From Diadema setosum (Eukaryota; Echinodermata; Echinoidea; Diadematoida; Diadematidae): 64,000 bases of DNA. The DNA lies in NCBI RefSeq assembly GCF_964275005.1, contig NC_092702.1, positions 37,472,816-37,536,815 on the forward strand, given 5' to 3'. This document shows positions 12,244 through 26,635 of this stretch, in pieces. The notes under the pieces were generated by a model. That model ran no database searches. It saw only the letters and a list, made by a program, of their open reading frames with translations, and had not been told where the DNA came from. Made by a program: the position numbers and the translations under genes. How positions within the stretch are numbered: the stretch's first letter is position 1; each line of letters begins with the position of its first letter.

Positions 12244-13590
12244 GTAACTTTTAGAACAGGTATCACTGCTATTTCTTGCTTGGGATTTTGTTCAGGTATC
12301 TATGATGAAATACAGTTCTTTGAACAACTCCAAATATGGAAATTTTATAAAACACCTTAAATCTGAATAGTGTGATGCAAGAATTTGATTTGTTTGATGT
12401 TTAATAGCATTTTAGTCATTTTTAATTAAGATTTTGATGACATCATCACATAGATTGTAAGAAGGATTACAGTGCAAGTGATGTTTGAGAGATATGTCTC
12501 CAGGTTGATGTCATATTTCAAGACTTGGTACTCTAACTATCAGCAGGACTTGGGGAGGTCTGAGAAGAATGGTACAAACTGCTCAAAAGAGTGTTGAAGA
12601 CATTTTAATGACTTGCAATGCAGGAATTTATATTTTGATGGGGTATAAGCACTCCAAACTTATGCAGCTTTCTTGTAATAAATTGTCTGTTGAAGGATAC
12701 TTTACAAGAAATGAGAAGTGAAATTACCAAAATTAATGTAAATTACACCAACAGGAATTGGACAAAGATATCTCAAACTTCATCAAATTGTCTTTCTGTA
12801 TTTCCTCCATATAAATAATCCATGAAAAAAAAACATAGATTATTAATGTGCCAATTTCTGGTGTATACAAACACTTGCGAAAAAGGGAAAAAAAAATAGA
12901 GCGAGTCTTCTGTAGGCCTATGTCTTTTCATTTTAGTCTTGTGTGTACCATCTCTTATGAATAGACCTTTTAAAGTTACAAGCAAGTTTGTGAGACAACC
13001 ATTAGCAAGCATGTCAGGATTTTCCTTGGTATTTATATGCTGTAATTGTGTGCTATTTCAAGTGAGAGGGGAAAGGTAAACCAAAACATACATTCCACAG
13101 AACATCTTTATGTATGCATACTTAAGATATTGTATATGTAGAGCATATTGTATTTAACTCAGAGAAGACTGTTAGAGGCATTACCTTGATCTGTAGGCCA
13201 CAAGTACTTCACTGGACAATGTACATTTCTAAAAACTGAAGTGAAAATGACAAAGCACAAGTTCTTTTTATTGTAAACATATTCTAAAAATATACAGTTT
13301 TTAGCATTTTTCTACATGTACATGAAGCCTGCTTGTTGTCTTTCAGTGATTTAAGGATAGACATCTTTTGCTTTACTCAAAGAGATTTCATAGACCTAGC
13401 TATGCTTTTCTGAAAAAGGTGTTCCTTTTGCAGGATTCTGTTTTTGTTCTTCTGCAGTGCTTTGCTATTTTGTACTTATTTTAGATTTGTGCAGCATGAA
13501 GCAAAAATTTCTCACAGGTAAAACTAATCAGCCATTAGAGATGGCAGTGCCAAGTTGTGTTCTGTCAAAATCTTCACTGCAAGGGAAAAG

Positions 13591-13763
13591 ACCAGGGCCC
13601 TTTGCATAAAGTTATGGTAATTTTACAATCTATGGTAACTCTTCAACCAATAGAAACCATCAGTAATTTCCAGGCTTTGATTGGCTAGGGAATAGTGGTT
13701 GTTACCATTCTTTGTAGAATCACCATTGCACAGTTAACATGGTTTTATGCAATAAGGCCTAGA
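13591..13763. mobile_element. Small inverted-repeat element, GGGCCCTTTGCATAAA type
   Basis: The left end CAGGGCCCTTTGCATAAAG (13593) pairs with TTTTATGCAATAAGGCC near 13743-13760, and the interior has CAATCAAAGC-like inverted words. It is a diverged relative of the element at 27039-27165, which shares the GGGCCC...TGCATAAA end. Confidence 0.72.
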
Positions 13764-15906
13764 AGTGTTTTTTCCCTGTGCATGCTTACGAGAGATGATA
13801 ACCATATTGTGTATGAAGATTATGTGGAGTACAGTACTTAATATCTAGTGTTATTTGCTGCTTGAATATTGGATGCAAGCCATTGTTCTGGCTTATCAGT
13901 GTTTGCCATTTTGAAAAATATACAAATCTTGCCATTTTCGCTTTTTGAAGATTTAAATCTATTCATTCTGGGCTTGTGGCTTGTAAGAAATGTTTACATG
14001 TACCAACAAGATTCTAACTTGCAAGATTAAGCATTGATGGAGTTGATATCACCAGTAGTCATACTTTTGAAAGGCTTTCTTTAATAAAGAAAACATGAAA
14101 AAAGAAGAAGACAAGAATGGACATATCAAATAGAAAATCCTTGACCTACAGTGATTGAAGTTCTTGTTTAATTGATATTTTGTGACATGTAGCAATCAAA
14201 AATCACATGGTAACGTGAAATGTGTTATTCCTTCGTCACAAATGTAGTATTGAGAGGTGCAATATGCCTGATTTGTACTCATGATGATTAATAGTCGCTT
14301 GAGGTTTGACTTATTGCAGAGTGTGTGTGGGACAGCTCAGAGATTGACAAAGTGAAAGACTGAATGGAATCAGTATTACACATTACACAAAGGTAGTCAG
14401 CCATAAGTCAAATGATCAGTAGAGCCAAAGTTTAATGAGAGATCTGACAGTTGTGCTGGTATAATACTTCTTTGAGTGTAGACCTCTCCTTTGATCTCAG
14501 TGAATATGAGTGTGATGCATTTGGGTACAACTTACAAGGTTGACTGGCTGTCCTCAATTTATGAGTGACTACACACAGTGTACTTGTAGTAAGCAGTCTT
14601 ACATATTTTACCCCTAGATGGTTAGATATGGATGAAAAGTAACACAAGGTAATATTTGGCCAATGCTATCAGAGGGAATATCCAAGTGTTCAGACAAGAA
14701 AAGTGTATGTTACCTCATTCATTTGGTTGTCAATCTACACATCAATATGTAATAAGAAAGTGATAGCTTGTGAATGTGTCAGTGTGACATTGATGGCTAT
14801 GATTAGACACAATTCTTCTTCCACACACCCTGTGAGAAGACTGCTAAAACTTTATTCTGATATTCTGTGGTATATGTGATTTTGTTGTGTATAGTAAAGG
14901 AAAGTCAAATAGAAACTCCATAAATACTACTTTGTAGGCCTATGCTGCACAACTATGTATCGTATGCTTCTCAAAGATGCATGCATCAGTTATTTCCATT
15001 ACTTTTCCTTATCCAATTATTTGTACTTGTATAGAGATGCAGGTAGGAGTTATAATGTGTGTGAATTTTTGTTATATGCAGTTGAAAATGTATTGCACTC
15101 CTTTTTCTCTGTGCATTAGTCAAAAAAGTGTGCAGAGATGACTGGGGTCAGTGACCAGTAAAGCATCATTTTATCTCATCACATGTTTTCTTTCTCTCTC
15201 CATTTCTGCTATGTCTGTTTCATTGCTCTCTGGAAGAATACTACACACTTTTCGTAAACTTTCTTCTATACCTTCATGTTTTAGCTGTATGTTCAAAATT
15301 AAGCAAAAAAAGGAAGAAGAAAAAGAAAGAAAGAAAGGAATTAAAGAAAAGAAATCCTGAGTGTCATTACATAGAGACTGATATCTAATAATATGATGTG
15401 AAATCAAAGAAGTGTATTCAAAGTCTGCAGAATAGCACAAAGTCATTGCGCTATTACTGAAGAGAATAATATTTACAATGTGAACATCATGTGAAGCATT
15501 CATTTTGTGCATACCTGTTCATTCATGTTGAGATATTTATGGACTTTGCATATGTTGGTAGGTTTGTTTTATCTATTTTAGCCATGTGTTCTTAACCGAT
15601 GTTGTGCTGGTTTCAATGAGGTTGATTGAAACCACTGATTTCTGACACTGTAGATAGGAGTGAAGCTCAAATATTTATGAAAGAATAAATCATGAATATC
15701 AAGTAACCTGGCCTGGCTTCAGTTCTCCATATTGAAAAATAAAAAGTGTGTGCGTCTGTGTGCTCTTTGCAATAGATGAATGAAGTGGGATCTTTTACGT
15801 GTATGGGTTATGACTTTCACATACAGGACCTACACTTTATGTCCTATCCAAGGGACATAGTGTTTTACCTCTGATAGAGGGGATACCACTCATCATTGCT
15901 CAATAA

Positions 15907-16478
15907 GACCCCGTTTACAGTGCGGGGCTGGGCCGAGCCGCGGCTGAGCCGCGGCCGAGCCCAGCCTCAATTGCGAGGCCGGGCCCCGCAATTTTGTCCG
16001 TTTACACTGCCGGGCTCGGCCGCGCTTTTGATTCAAACCTTTCAATATTTTGTCGTAGTGGCGCTCTGCTTATAAACAAATGCAATTTGGTATTGTCTGG
16101 TTTTCAGACCCTTTGCCAAATGAATTCCATGGCGACGAAGTCGCCGTTCGGGTAAAGGCCTTTGCCGAAGGAAAGAATCCTTTGGAGGACAAAACCACCT
16201 TAAACTATACTAGTTTTCGACGTTGAGGGGGTTAATATCCTGAATAGCGAAAGATACAGGCAGAGGGTTTGGAAGCCAGACTAAAATTGGCCGCGCATTT
16301 GGCCGCGCATTTGGCCCAGTTTGCTACACCAAGAAAAGGCCGGGCTCGGCCGCGGCTCGGCCGCGGCCGAGACCACCTCCAGAGCGAGGCCAAATGCGAG
16401 GCCAATTTTGGCCTCGCATTTGGCCTTTTGCGCGTTTACACTGAAGCGGGGCCGGAGCCTCGCACTGTAAACGGGGTC
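15907..16478. mobile_element. GC-rich 572-bp inverted-repeat element
   Basis: The ends GACCCCGTTTACAGTGCG (15907) and CGCACTGTAAACGGGGTC (to 16478) are exact complements. Just inside lie dense GGCCGAGCCGCGGC repeats on the left and GCTCGGCCGCGGCCG repeats near 16340-16370, with a second copy of the GTTTACACTG word at each side. The GC content is far above the surroundings. The 86-codon frames in both strands fall within this palindromic DNA and are unlikely to be genes. Target-site duplication is not clear. Confidence 0.85.
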
Positions 16479-17365
16479 CTAGACTCATTTGTGTTTGCAC
16501 CTGTGCCCAAACCCGAGCCATTCGATTGAAAGGCAGATACTGTATGTTACCGACTGAGCGATCTCGCCACCCTGTTGTTGACATAATAATGTATACGTAA
16601 AATATTTTGTGAGGTTTTTATTTTTTCGCAAATTGCGCGAGTCAGGTGCTATTTAAGAAAACTTAAACTTGCTAAATATTTATGGCATATACTGTAATTC
16701 TACATGTAGTATCAACCCAACATAAGTCTTCAAAATCATCACACTTTTTTTTCTTCTCTGCAGATACTGCTGATGTATTGTTGTTTTGTTAACAATATAC
16801 TTGTTTGTATTTTTGTCTTCTTTTTTTTTCTATGTCAGAAACATGAAAGCAGAAAAGCTGTCATTGATTTGGAAGAATATATCATACAGTCCCTTTCCAT
16901 TCTGGTGTAAATGCATAGTAATAGAAACAGTGATAAATTCCCTCCATAACATTTTAGTCCTTAATGATAACATCCTCCAAACATACTATCTCTCTGATGC
17001 TTGTCAATTTCTCTCTAATTGGTTGTGATTCATTCCTATCAGCACGAGGCACCAGTGAGGGGGAGGAGCTGGCGTTTGCTGAATTACTATGGAGATCTTA
17101 TCTTTGGGAGCATGAGTCACTGGGCATGGTGATAAATTATGCATCTATAGTGAGCGAGTGCTATCACTATTCACTAGCAGTGTGCATCGAGTATGTGTAG
17201 GCTGAAAATTGCAGAGGTGTCTGTGGTGCGACAGTGCAACATCGATACTGTAGTACAAAAAATATCATGTAGGAGGTACTCCATGATATTAGATATACAT
17301 GTACATTCTATGTCAAACCTCTAGTTTGGCATCAATTTCTATGGGTTGTCTGTATGCCATTCTCG

Positions 17366-17396
<31 letters not shown>

Positions 17397-18981
17397 TGTT
17401 GGGGGGGGGGGGGGATTAAGAAATCAGTTACATAGTTGACATTTCAGAGCAATTTCCCTCCCCCTTTTCTTTTTATGAATTCCACTCCAGGTAAAGTGGC
17501 CTTTCATAAATTCATCACAGGACATATAGGCCTAGGCTATGTTACTTTATACTCCCCCTTTTCTGGTCAAAATCAGCATTTTGATACGCGTTTATTTCAC
17601 AGTTGTGTACTTTCTCACTTTGATATATGTTTGTATAAACAAATATGTGCATTTATGATCGGCATTTCTGACTAATCACGTTTCATGGGGAAGCGTAAAC
17701 ACAAGTCACATCATATACACGTTTAAATGACGTCATATCCATTGCCTTTCCGGTTCACATAAAAATGCGCACGTCAGGCCAGCCGACTTTTCGATTACTG
17801 TGCTGCGCAATCTACAATCTGCAGGCGTAGAATCTCTCGATCTCCCTGTTGGTACAAGATTATACTGTACGTACACAGAAACGATAATATGCATGAAGAG
17901 CTCACTACAATACAATTGGATTTTGTCAACAATTTGTTGAAATAAATACTTGTATTTCCTAATATTGTTTCAATTCCATGCGTGTGTATTAGTAAAATCA
18001 TCAAAATGATATTAGACCTGCTACTGAACATGAGCAATGCACACACTCAGGCCAGAACTTTTTTGAAAAAGCGTGCGCCCAAATTTGACCTGCCTCTGCT
18101 GAGGTAACCGAAGCAATCATAAACGTTCCTTCCAAGCTCGAAGAAAGTGAGCATAAACAATGCTTCCGTAGATGGCATTTTGAGTCAGCATTTTGAATCA
18201 GCATTTCAAATCGCCGATTCTGCCACCGCAAATTGAGCATAAACACACCCCTAGTCACACAGACAAACAGACAAAGAATTATTCAAATCTGAAAAACAAT
18301 GAAAATTTGAAAATCTGGCCTTGGGAAATCAGTACATTGCTACTGTTTAAGAGAGTTTCTGTCAATACTGGCATGATCTGAGGCACTGGATAAAAAAGAA
18401 TTAGAGCTATACCAGTAATGTAATCCAGTGTATTTACATTGTGGAACCTCCTCATAATTGAGGTTCAATATGAAAGGTTGATTTTGCAGGTCCCATTTTT
18501 TTCTTTTGCTTTTGTGCCCTTATATAGTTCAAACCAACATAACATGGAAATTGTCATGGATTTTAGGTCCTCACAAGCTCTCTGGTATGGCTGTACCATC
18601 TCACCACTCGCCTCAAGCTTTTACCAAGGCCACACATAAAAAAAAATATGGAATAATCTTACACACACCTGCGACACTTCTCCTCTTCTCTTTCAAAACA
18701 ATTCTGAAAACTCCTTTCTTGACACAATCATTGCATGCTATGCAGTTTGCTTTGCAGTTCTCCTATAAATCAGTTCTCTTCTTGAAAATGTAGATTGTTA
18801 TACTGTAAACCAGAAGTATTCACAGCATGAAATTTTAGTGAATTCTAAGCGATGGCCTTTATAGAGGCATGAAATTTTTGTGAATTGCCACTAGCATTCA
18901 ATGCATAGGCCTACAGTGTAGGTAAGAACTTTGTGCACATTTCAATTTTGCGACTGTTGGCTCTTGCAAAACTTTGCCAAA
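16479..18981. other. Intergenic DNA with a T/GT/G simple tract
   Basis: No gene is supported here. A compound simple sequence (T run, TG repeats, G run) occupies about 17367-17414. Short frames (up to 95 codons) show no domain pattern, and I saw no convincing splice-linked exons. Confidence 0.5.
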
Positions 18982-19363
18982 TTAAAGGGATGGTACAATT
19001 TTGGTTGAGATGGCACTTCAGGTTTCCAACATTTTTTATGATTATTTTTTGAGATAATGAGAAACCTCAAAATATAAAGAGCATAGAATTCTAAGAGGAA
19101 ATCAAAGTTCATCTGATGGAAAAAATTGGTTTTGAAATGGTCGAGATATCAAAAGCAAAGCAATATCCTAAGAAAAGGTGGGACCCATCTTTTATTAGGA
19201 TTGCTTTTTTTCACTTTGTTTTTGGAATCTCAGCATTTCAAAACTGATTTTCATCAAATAATGTTTGAATTCCTTTAGAATTGTATGCTCTTTAACATTT
19301 TACAAAGAGGTTTCTAAGTATCTGCATCCTACCCTCAACCACTACCATACCATCTGGTTTTAA
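18982..19363. mobile_element. TTAA foldback element, 382 bp (TTAAAGGG family)
   Basis: It starts TTAAAGGGATGGTACAATT and ends with a diverged complement (ACCATACCATCTGGTTTTAA). The arms pair through AATGAGAAACCTC, the TGATGAAAATTGGTTTTGAAA-like block and AGATATCAAAA around a centre near 19175. It is clearly related to 36550-36908, with which it shares the arm words GAGAAACC, AAAGAGCAT and GAGATAT. Confidence 0.82.
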
Positions 19364-20307
19364 AGTAGTTTATGATACTTCAGTTGCTCGTTAAACTTAC
19401 AAAATTCAGGTAATTTTTTTTTCTACAAATAAACACATAGAAATGTCTTTGTAGTATAATGCAGGTGAGAATACTGTAAAGAGGCATTGCAAGAAAGTTG
19501 CAATCAACCACAAATTTCCAAATCAATCACAAGTCTTGCAATCGATTTCCACTCGACTTTCTTGCAACACCCCATAAGTCTTCAAAAAACCCATTGCCCC
19601 CAAATTTTTATCTTTGCCGTGTCTTCTGTTGTCCTAATTCCTTTTATTCCGAAGTCTTTTTTCTCACAAAGTCAGTCTTTTTCGGGCCTTATACAAATGT
19701 TAGAAACTACATGTACTCCCCCAAAAGCTGCAATCTTTCTTTTATTTCATAGTCACCTTTCAACAGTGCATGCATGCTTTGAAACAAAATAGGTATTCAC
19801 GAAGTTTCTATATGATGCCACAGTCTTGTTTAATAATAATTGCTTATTTACATCAAAGATACATTATATTCAATTGAGAAATACAAATCACATACATTTA
19901 ACAAATGATCATGTACACCTTTGTCATAAATGTCAGAATCAGAGAGTGCTGTACAAATATTTTCAAAACAATACCACGAGACCATTACATAACACACGGA
20001 TACACGTTATCAAAATAATGCAGTAGATAAATAATTTGATCAGCTCCTATTTCGAGTGATGAACATTTCCATCAAATGATATTTGTTTGTTTACTACATC
20101 TTCACAACATCATGGTCAATTTTCAGCATACTCATACATGTATCATGTGTTATTATTTAACAATACCTTCTTCTTTTTCTTTCTTTTAAAGAGATAATAT
20201 TCAAGAGATCTAAGCAAATCCTAAAACTGAAATGTCATGGCATCAACCAAATGACAATTATTTGTGTGTTATTAGGACTTATGTGCCATTTTCTTTTTCA
20301 CTGACTA

Positions 20308-20485
20308 CAGGGCTGCCAACACTGGAAACTAGTTGAGAGTGAGACTCCCATAGGCCAATGCTATAATCTAGGAGTCAAAATGAGTGAGATCAATAGAAAT
20401 GCATGCAAATTAAATAAAGTCTTAGAGTGAGAAAGGACCAAAATGTGTGAGTCTCACGCTCAATGCATTAGAGTTGGCAGCCCTG
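20308..20485. mobile_element. hAT-like MITE with TGACTA duplication
   Basis: The terminal inverted repeat CAGGGCTGCCAACACT (20308) pairs with AGAGTTGGCAGCCCTG (ending 20485). The element is 178 bp long and is bordered on both sides by TGACTA (20302-20307 and 20486-20491). The CAGGG end fits hAT elements, but those usually make 8-bp duplications and only six bases match here. Confidence 0.82.
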
Positions 20486-21639
20486 TGACTATACAAGATC
20501 ATACAAATATTTATCAAAAAACATGGTAGGCCTACAGGTGAGAAATGAAAATACAGAACATACAAAGCTGAGTTGACAGTCACACTTTCTTTTCATCCAA
20601 AGCCATTTTTCAAAGATAATACAACACTGTATAGGTTAAAGCATTGTTGAGTGTGTTGACAGTATTGCCACTGTAGTGTTTTACTTCTTTGAACAAACTT
20701 TGGGCAGTGTTAGACGATATTACACATGATGCTGATGTACATAAATTGGATGCTAACATGAGATTGAATGAAAAGCACTGAAGACTACCTCATTTACAAT
20801 TTGTACCAAACCTGGAGGTCTGCTTTCATGAACCTGCTTCAGATTAACATCATGGTATCATTCAAAAGGTGGCTTACAGGAGGAATAGTAGTCTTTGGAT
20901 GAACCATGCATCAAGTTCAGGTGTTGTCTACAGACATACCAGCTTTAAATCATGGTGTACTTACATACTTGAGACAGTTTGTCATGTGTGTGCGTCTATG
21001 AGTTTAAACAAAACCAACAAGTCAAGGTAAGTTGTAATGTCTGGGATTGATTACTTTGTCTTACTTTATGTGACAGACATGCAGCAATGTCATTCTACAT
21101 GCTACCAATACATCACATGAAACACATACGGGAAAAGGCAATAAATGCCAACATTTCATTCCAATTTAGTACAATGTTTACAAGACTCAACATAGTGGCT
21201 AAACTTAATAACTAACTTGACAGGCAGCAAAGGGCACGAGATAACCCCTACAACCTCCTTTCATATGTCCAAACTGTACTTTCAGCCAGCATCGAGGTAC
21301 TGATCCTCTTGTGTCACATTTGTTGAGAGATTAATAAAAATGACAGTATTTTATTCCAGGAAAAGATTTCTTAACAAGTAAATACAGGTGTATGTAAACC
21401 TTGGATGCTAGGGGATTACTGACACAATGGAATCAGTCATCTCCATATAGGCTTTCAAACTTTTTGCTGGTTGAAAAAAACAAAAACACATAAATATGGA
21501 ATTCTGTTGAATGTGAGAAAATGTTTACAGTTCGTGTATAACATCCTAAACCAATGCCTTACTGGAGAGGCTCTATGAACACGGCACAGTAATGAGCACT
21601 CGAGGTTTAAATGTCTAACAGACACTCTATTAACATCTC

Positions 21640-21731
21640 TTAACCCATTGAAGATAAGTCCTGAGTATACTCGGGCAGGTGTTTATGGGGAATGCGTGCT
21701 GTAGCAAAATCAGCCCATCCTCAACGGATGA
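21640..21731. repeat. 87-bp TTAA-ended short element, copy 1
   Basis: TTAACCCATTGAAGATAAGT at the left and a CATCCTCAACGGATGAA end at the right flank the diagnostic core GTAGCAAAATCAGCCC and GAGTATACTCGGGCA. It matches copies at 56302-56380 and 58721-58807. Confidence 0.75.
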
Positions 21732-24700
21732 AAGCTCAACTAGCCTGTAGAGGTCAATTTCACAATTTATACTATTCTGAGTTTAAAAGCAGACATAGAA
21801 ATAAGTCAAGAGGAATATTTAAATATGGCTGTAACTCAAGACAAACAAGCAGTCAGTAGTTAGTCACAAAAAATTTTCAATCATACCTCCTTGGCATGTC
21901 TTTATGATTGTCTGGAAACAGGATGTAGTTGAACCACACACAAGAAATAACAAGGGTAATATTCTCCTGAAGTACTTACTAATTATTTTGCACGTTACAA
22001 GCATTCTTTAATTATCATTATTGTGTGTTTGTTATCTTGTATTCTTCCCTTTTGTAACTGGGAGGATAAAAACATGAATTTCTGCTTAAGAGAAAGGCAA
22101 TTTTACTCTACTTCAACTCCTTTTCACAACTGAACACAATGTCTTCTTTCTACCAGGAAAGCTTTACCATGCCAATATAGAGTGCTTCAAAAGCTTAATT
22201 CAACAGATGGGCAAGACATCAAATGAACATCTCAAACTGATGTCTCAACTAATGTTCTTTCGTGCAACTACAATAAAATGAATTTACAATCTAATATTAT
22301 ATTGTATTAACAATATATGCCATTGTATGGGAAAAACAATGGGGGGGGGGGGGAAGCAGCATACATGTGTAAGCAAAATGTTGTGCTTCCTTACAATCAC
22401 ATATAAAATGCCTGGATCTACTTAACACACCTACAATGTGTCTGTATGAAGATCATTTCTAAGATTTTCTGTTCTTCCTACTTGGCTAAACATACAAAAA
22501 GGATGTACAAAAATAAAACTGAACTCTTTCTTTCATCATGAAAACAAAGTTGAGTTTGGATAATCTTTTTACAAGTAAATTCTTACAACATTACACATGT
22601 AGGTCTACATGTTTCATTTTTACACGGATGGGAGTGCACTGAAAAATATTTCTTGAGATACTTTAAATGTGGCAGTGTGGGTGACAATGAAGTAAGTATT
22701 AAACTGATATAATCATTATGAGAGGAAATAAGATCACTAACATCAGTTTACAGTCTGTGCTAATGTTACTTAACTATCACTGGAAGGAAGACATTTCATT
22801 TAGTAAAATGTGTTCCAGCAAAAGTTTGCTTGCAGAAGTGTTCAGGAGACCAAATATCGATTGAAAATCTATGACATTATTCATTGATAAAGGACTAAAA
22901 ACTCGTTGGTTCTTATTATCATTATCTGTGTGGATATCTTTTAAGAGCACATTGTGCTGGGTAAAATATTATTATATTCTTCAGATTTTCCTCTTAGGTC
23001 TGGTATAAACAGGATCAGACGGCATGGAAATTTGTGTACCCAGTAATTAAAAATGCAGATCGGTAGTTGGCTAGTGTTGTGTAAGAAATACACTGAACTT
23101 ACAGATCCCTACTGTGGCTTATAGACAAGCAGATTTTAATTACAAGATCTTTTTTTTCTTCATTTTGTTATAATTTTGTTTCTTGTTTTTGTCATTTTTG
23201 TTCGTTAGTTTGCTTGTATTTGCTGCTTCTGGAAGCCACTAGAATTGGCAGAAAATATAAAGTGTAAAAAAGGCCCGTCATATTAGGTATTCCGCTGATG
23301 TGATAAATACGACAGAAATTCCAATCATCATTCTTTGAAAATTCTTTCAGTGATTCACTGGGTATATTTGTCAGTTGCTGATATACAATTGTACATAACC
23401 AATATATTGTAATCATACCCGTTCACTCCCAGCAGGGAGGTGTTACAGAGATGGAGTGGCAACTCTTCGTAATTCATGCAAACACATGTTTGAGTTCAAG
23501 GAGTTACAATGGGATGTCTAGCATTCCATTACGCTTTGAAGTCATGCTCGGCACCGCTCTAGTTGCAAGACGAAGTTCGGAGACGAAGAACGCATTTCAC
23601 CTTTCGTTGAATTACAAGCTTTATTTCACCGCAAAATTTTAAATGAAATACTCAAATTGATTTAGAATAGTTTAGGAAAAAATTCAATATTATACACATT
23701 ATTTCTAGTTTCTTCGTAATTCGCAAATCGAAAGGAAATGAAAATTAGGCCCTCTTAAAAACCTAATTTTTTCTATAATGCGCACATTTCCGCATGTTAA
23801 TTGTCTATCTGTTAATAAGGGGATATTTTGATCTTTCAAATTAAGTACTCCGTGTTCCAGCGTGTTTTTAAACTATTTGCTATTAAAATTGTGAGTTTTA
23901 CACTCCATTTTGATTCGCTGCTCCAATTCAAGGTACACAAATTCATTGTTGCCATCACATTGAAAGAGAGAGCGAATTGCAGTAGGAGCAAATATTTCTA
24001 GATGTGAGAGCGCTAGTCCCGATTATTGATGCTCTCTTTTGTCAAAGCACATCGGTAACACCTGTAGTTGAATGCATAACTTCTCGGTGGTGCCGCGCAT
24101 GACTTCAAAGGAGAGCTTTAGTTGCCTCTCCTTCTCTAGCACTCCCTGCTCCCAGTATAAACCTGCATTCATAGAGAATATGATACACTGAAATACAAGA
24201 TTATGTCCACATCAGAGGAGAGAAATTGTTTGCTTCCATTACATATCAATGTTGCATGAACATACAGGACAAGGGAACCAGTTTCACAGTATTATTTGAC
24301 TTTCTTAGAAATTATGACAACAGGATGAGGTTCACGGACAAATATAAAAGTTTTAAACAAAAAAAAAATACATTCAAAATGCAAATCTCCTCACAGAACA
24401 GAGGACAAAATACAAACAGGTCATTGTATGAATATGTATCATTCTTGTTTCTTTGTTTTGGCTGGTCAAGGACCGAAAGCTGATACGGGCGTAGTGAATT
24501 ACAACGTCCCTTGGTGTGTATGATGAGAACACAGCCTACCGACACGTCTCTAATCCTGATCTGCACAACCACCAATCAATTCATCAAAGGGAACTTGTTA
24601 TGTCCATTATGCCAATAAAAAAACATAAGTCACTTACAACTCAATATGCATCAGAACTGAAAAAAACAATTTCTGCACCAGTGCTAACAAGGTTCACAAT

Positions 24701-25480
24701 GACATATATAGACATAGTTAAGATTATCAAGTGCAATCATAATGTCCTACTTACAGTCTATTTTCACATTGGAAGAAATTAGGACAGTTGAAAAAAAAAA
24801 TGGTTTGGCAACATTCTATCTCTCTCTGATGTGTGTGTTTTGATCTGCCATCAGAGATCAGCCATTCTAACTACCAGAAACAAGAAATCTCCTGTGGTCC
24901 ATACACATCATGAGGAAGAGATGGAGGTTTTTAAATGGAATGATAAAGGGTAGAAAACAAGCTTCTACTGATTTACACACAAAACCTACAATGTACTTAA
25001 CGTGACGAACTCTAAAATTCAACATGTGAACTCAGGTTAGCTGTGGTTAAGATAGAAGGGGCCTGTGTAAAGTCAAATTTGAGTGGCTCATAACTAGATT
25101 TGAGGGAATTTTAAGCAATTTCGAACATTGCAGGAAAGAATATTAATATGAGGAGACAAAGTAGCATGCAGAATATACCGAGGGGGGGGGGGGTAGGGTA
25201 GCTTATTCTTCTAAAAGGATATGAAGAAAACTTATCAAACTGTCTTGTCATATCACATTCATACCTTGAGGCATGTGTGTGCTCACATGTGTAATTCAAG
25301 AATAATGGGGGGGGGGGGGGGGGGAAGAGGCACCGTGAAAGTCCCAGAGTTAAAAAAACAATAAATAGTGTAAAGTAATATGAAAAATTACTTGTTGTCA
25401 ATGACTTTATTCAGGAATCTTTTAGCATGGACACATTACCTTTGTCAACATAACTGTTTGTAAGCTTTAAGTGCAGATTA

Positions 25481-25572
25481 GCACAGAAACCCCATGAAGC
25501 ACTGTATACACTGTCCAAAGTCCCTGGCACAGAAACCCCATGAAGCACTGTACACACTGTCCAAAGTTCCTG
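25481..25572. repeat. Tandem duplication of 46 bp
   Basis: Two adjacent 46-bp copies (25481-25526 and 25527-25572) differ at only two positions. Each contains CAGAAACCCCATGAAGCACT. Confidence 0.93.
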
Positions 25573-26635
25573 ACACAGTAAGGGTTAAACCTTGAATGAT
25601 ATCATGGATTCACATTTACAACTTTTACAATCACTGTTTTGCTACTGCAATCAGAGCAAGTTGTGAATCCTCTCCAGATATTAAAAGACACCTTCCTTCC
25701 TCATCACTGCATGAAAGCATTTCTGTAAACTACTTAAATACAAACACTTCTCTTCCAATTTTCATTTTTCTCTTTTTAAGAAAAAGTCACAAACCTTGTC
25801 ACTTTTATATTTGTTATTTTGTTACAAAAGGTACATGCATTCATTTGCCCTTTAGCTGACCTCCTGTTGAGAAAGGATGACCAACTAGAGCACCTTATTC
25901 CCATCATGTTCCTGTGGGATATACTGTGATTTCCACCTGGAATGGACAGATATTAAGGCATATAACTCCATAGCACATCCAGAGTAAAATGACAGTGGAC
26001 AAACAAAACCATTCAAAAACAACAACAAAAACAACGACGACAAATTCCATTGAGGTAGTGCATTTTGAAAATGTGACCATACTATCCTATCCAATTCATG
26101 GATCCATCTAATATATTCATCTGATATAGCAGATCCTTTCATCCTGTGGTAACTCAAAGGTGCCTGGCACATTACAACACAATGATACTATTAACACAAA
26201 TTTATGAAATACCTCGACTTCTCTTTTGCTTGCCTTGCCCTACACTTGGGATACTATCCTATCTTTACTGTACTTTACTGACTCATCCACATCACTCAAA
26301 CATCAAAATGTTCCAAACATCTATTTTTGTTAAAATTCAAAAAGCGGTTTGAATGAGTTATGTACATGCATTTGACAGCATCTTTCTTTCCTTCTATTTT
26401 TCTTCCTTAAAGTGCATAGAGATGCGATGGCAGTGATATGTGCACTATAAAAGCATTGTATCATCATTATCATTATTCTCACTGCTGAAAGCAAAACTCA
26501 TTTGACCTGAAATTTGAAGCAAGCTCTTTGGATGAATACTAAATTTTCAATTCAAAATATTTGGAGAACCAGCATATCCAGCTAGTATGTTGACTACTCG
26601 ATCTATGACAAAATATCAATAATAATGCAGAGCAT

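Larger units (their letters stand above)
10471..15906. other. Intergenic sequence without a supportable gene
   Basis: Apart from the simple tract at 11720-11905 and two small inverted-repeat elements, this stretch holds AT-rich unique-looking DNA. No frame longer than about 110 codons is present and none has recognisable similarity. It could be a long 3' UTR of INPP5F in part. Confidence 0.5.
19364..26635. other. Long gene-free stretch below GOLGA7; possibly includes its 3' UTR
   Basis: No supportable coding sequence is visible over about 7.3 kb. It contains the small elements listed separately and several G runs (about 22332-22351, 25183-25192 and 25307-25324). A minus-strand AATAAA (TTTATT on plus) occurs at 25405-25410 and another near 23618, so part of this may be GOLGA7 3' UTR; transcript evidence would be needed to set its end. 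Confidence 0.45.
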
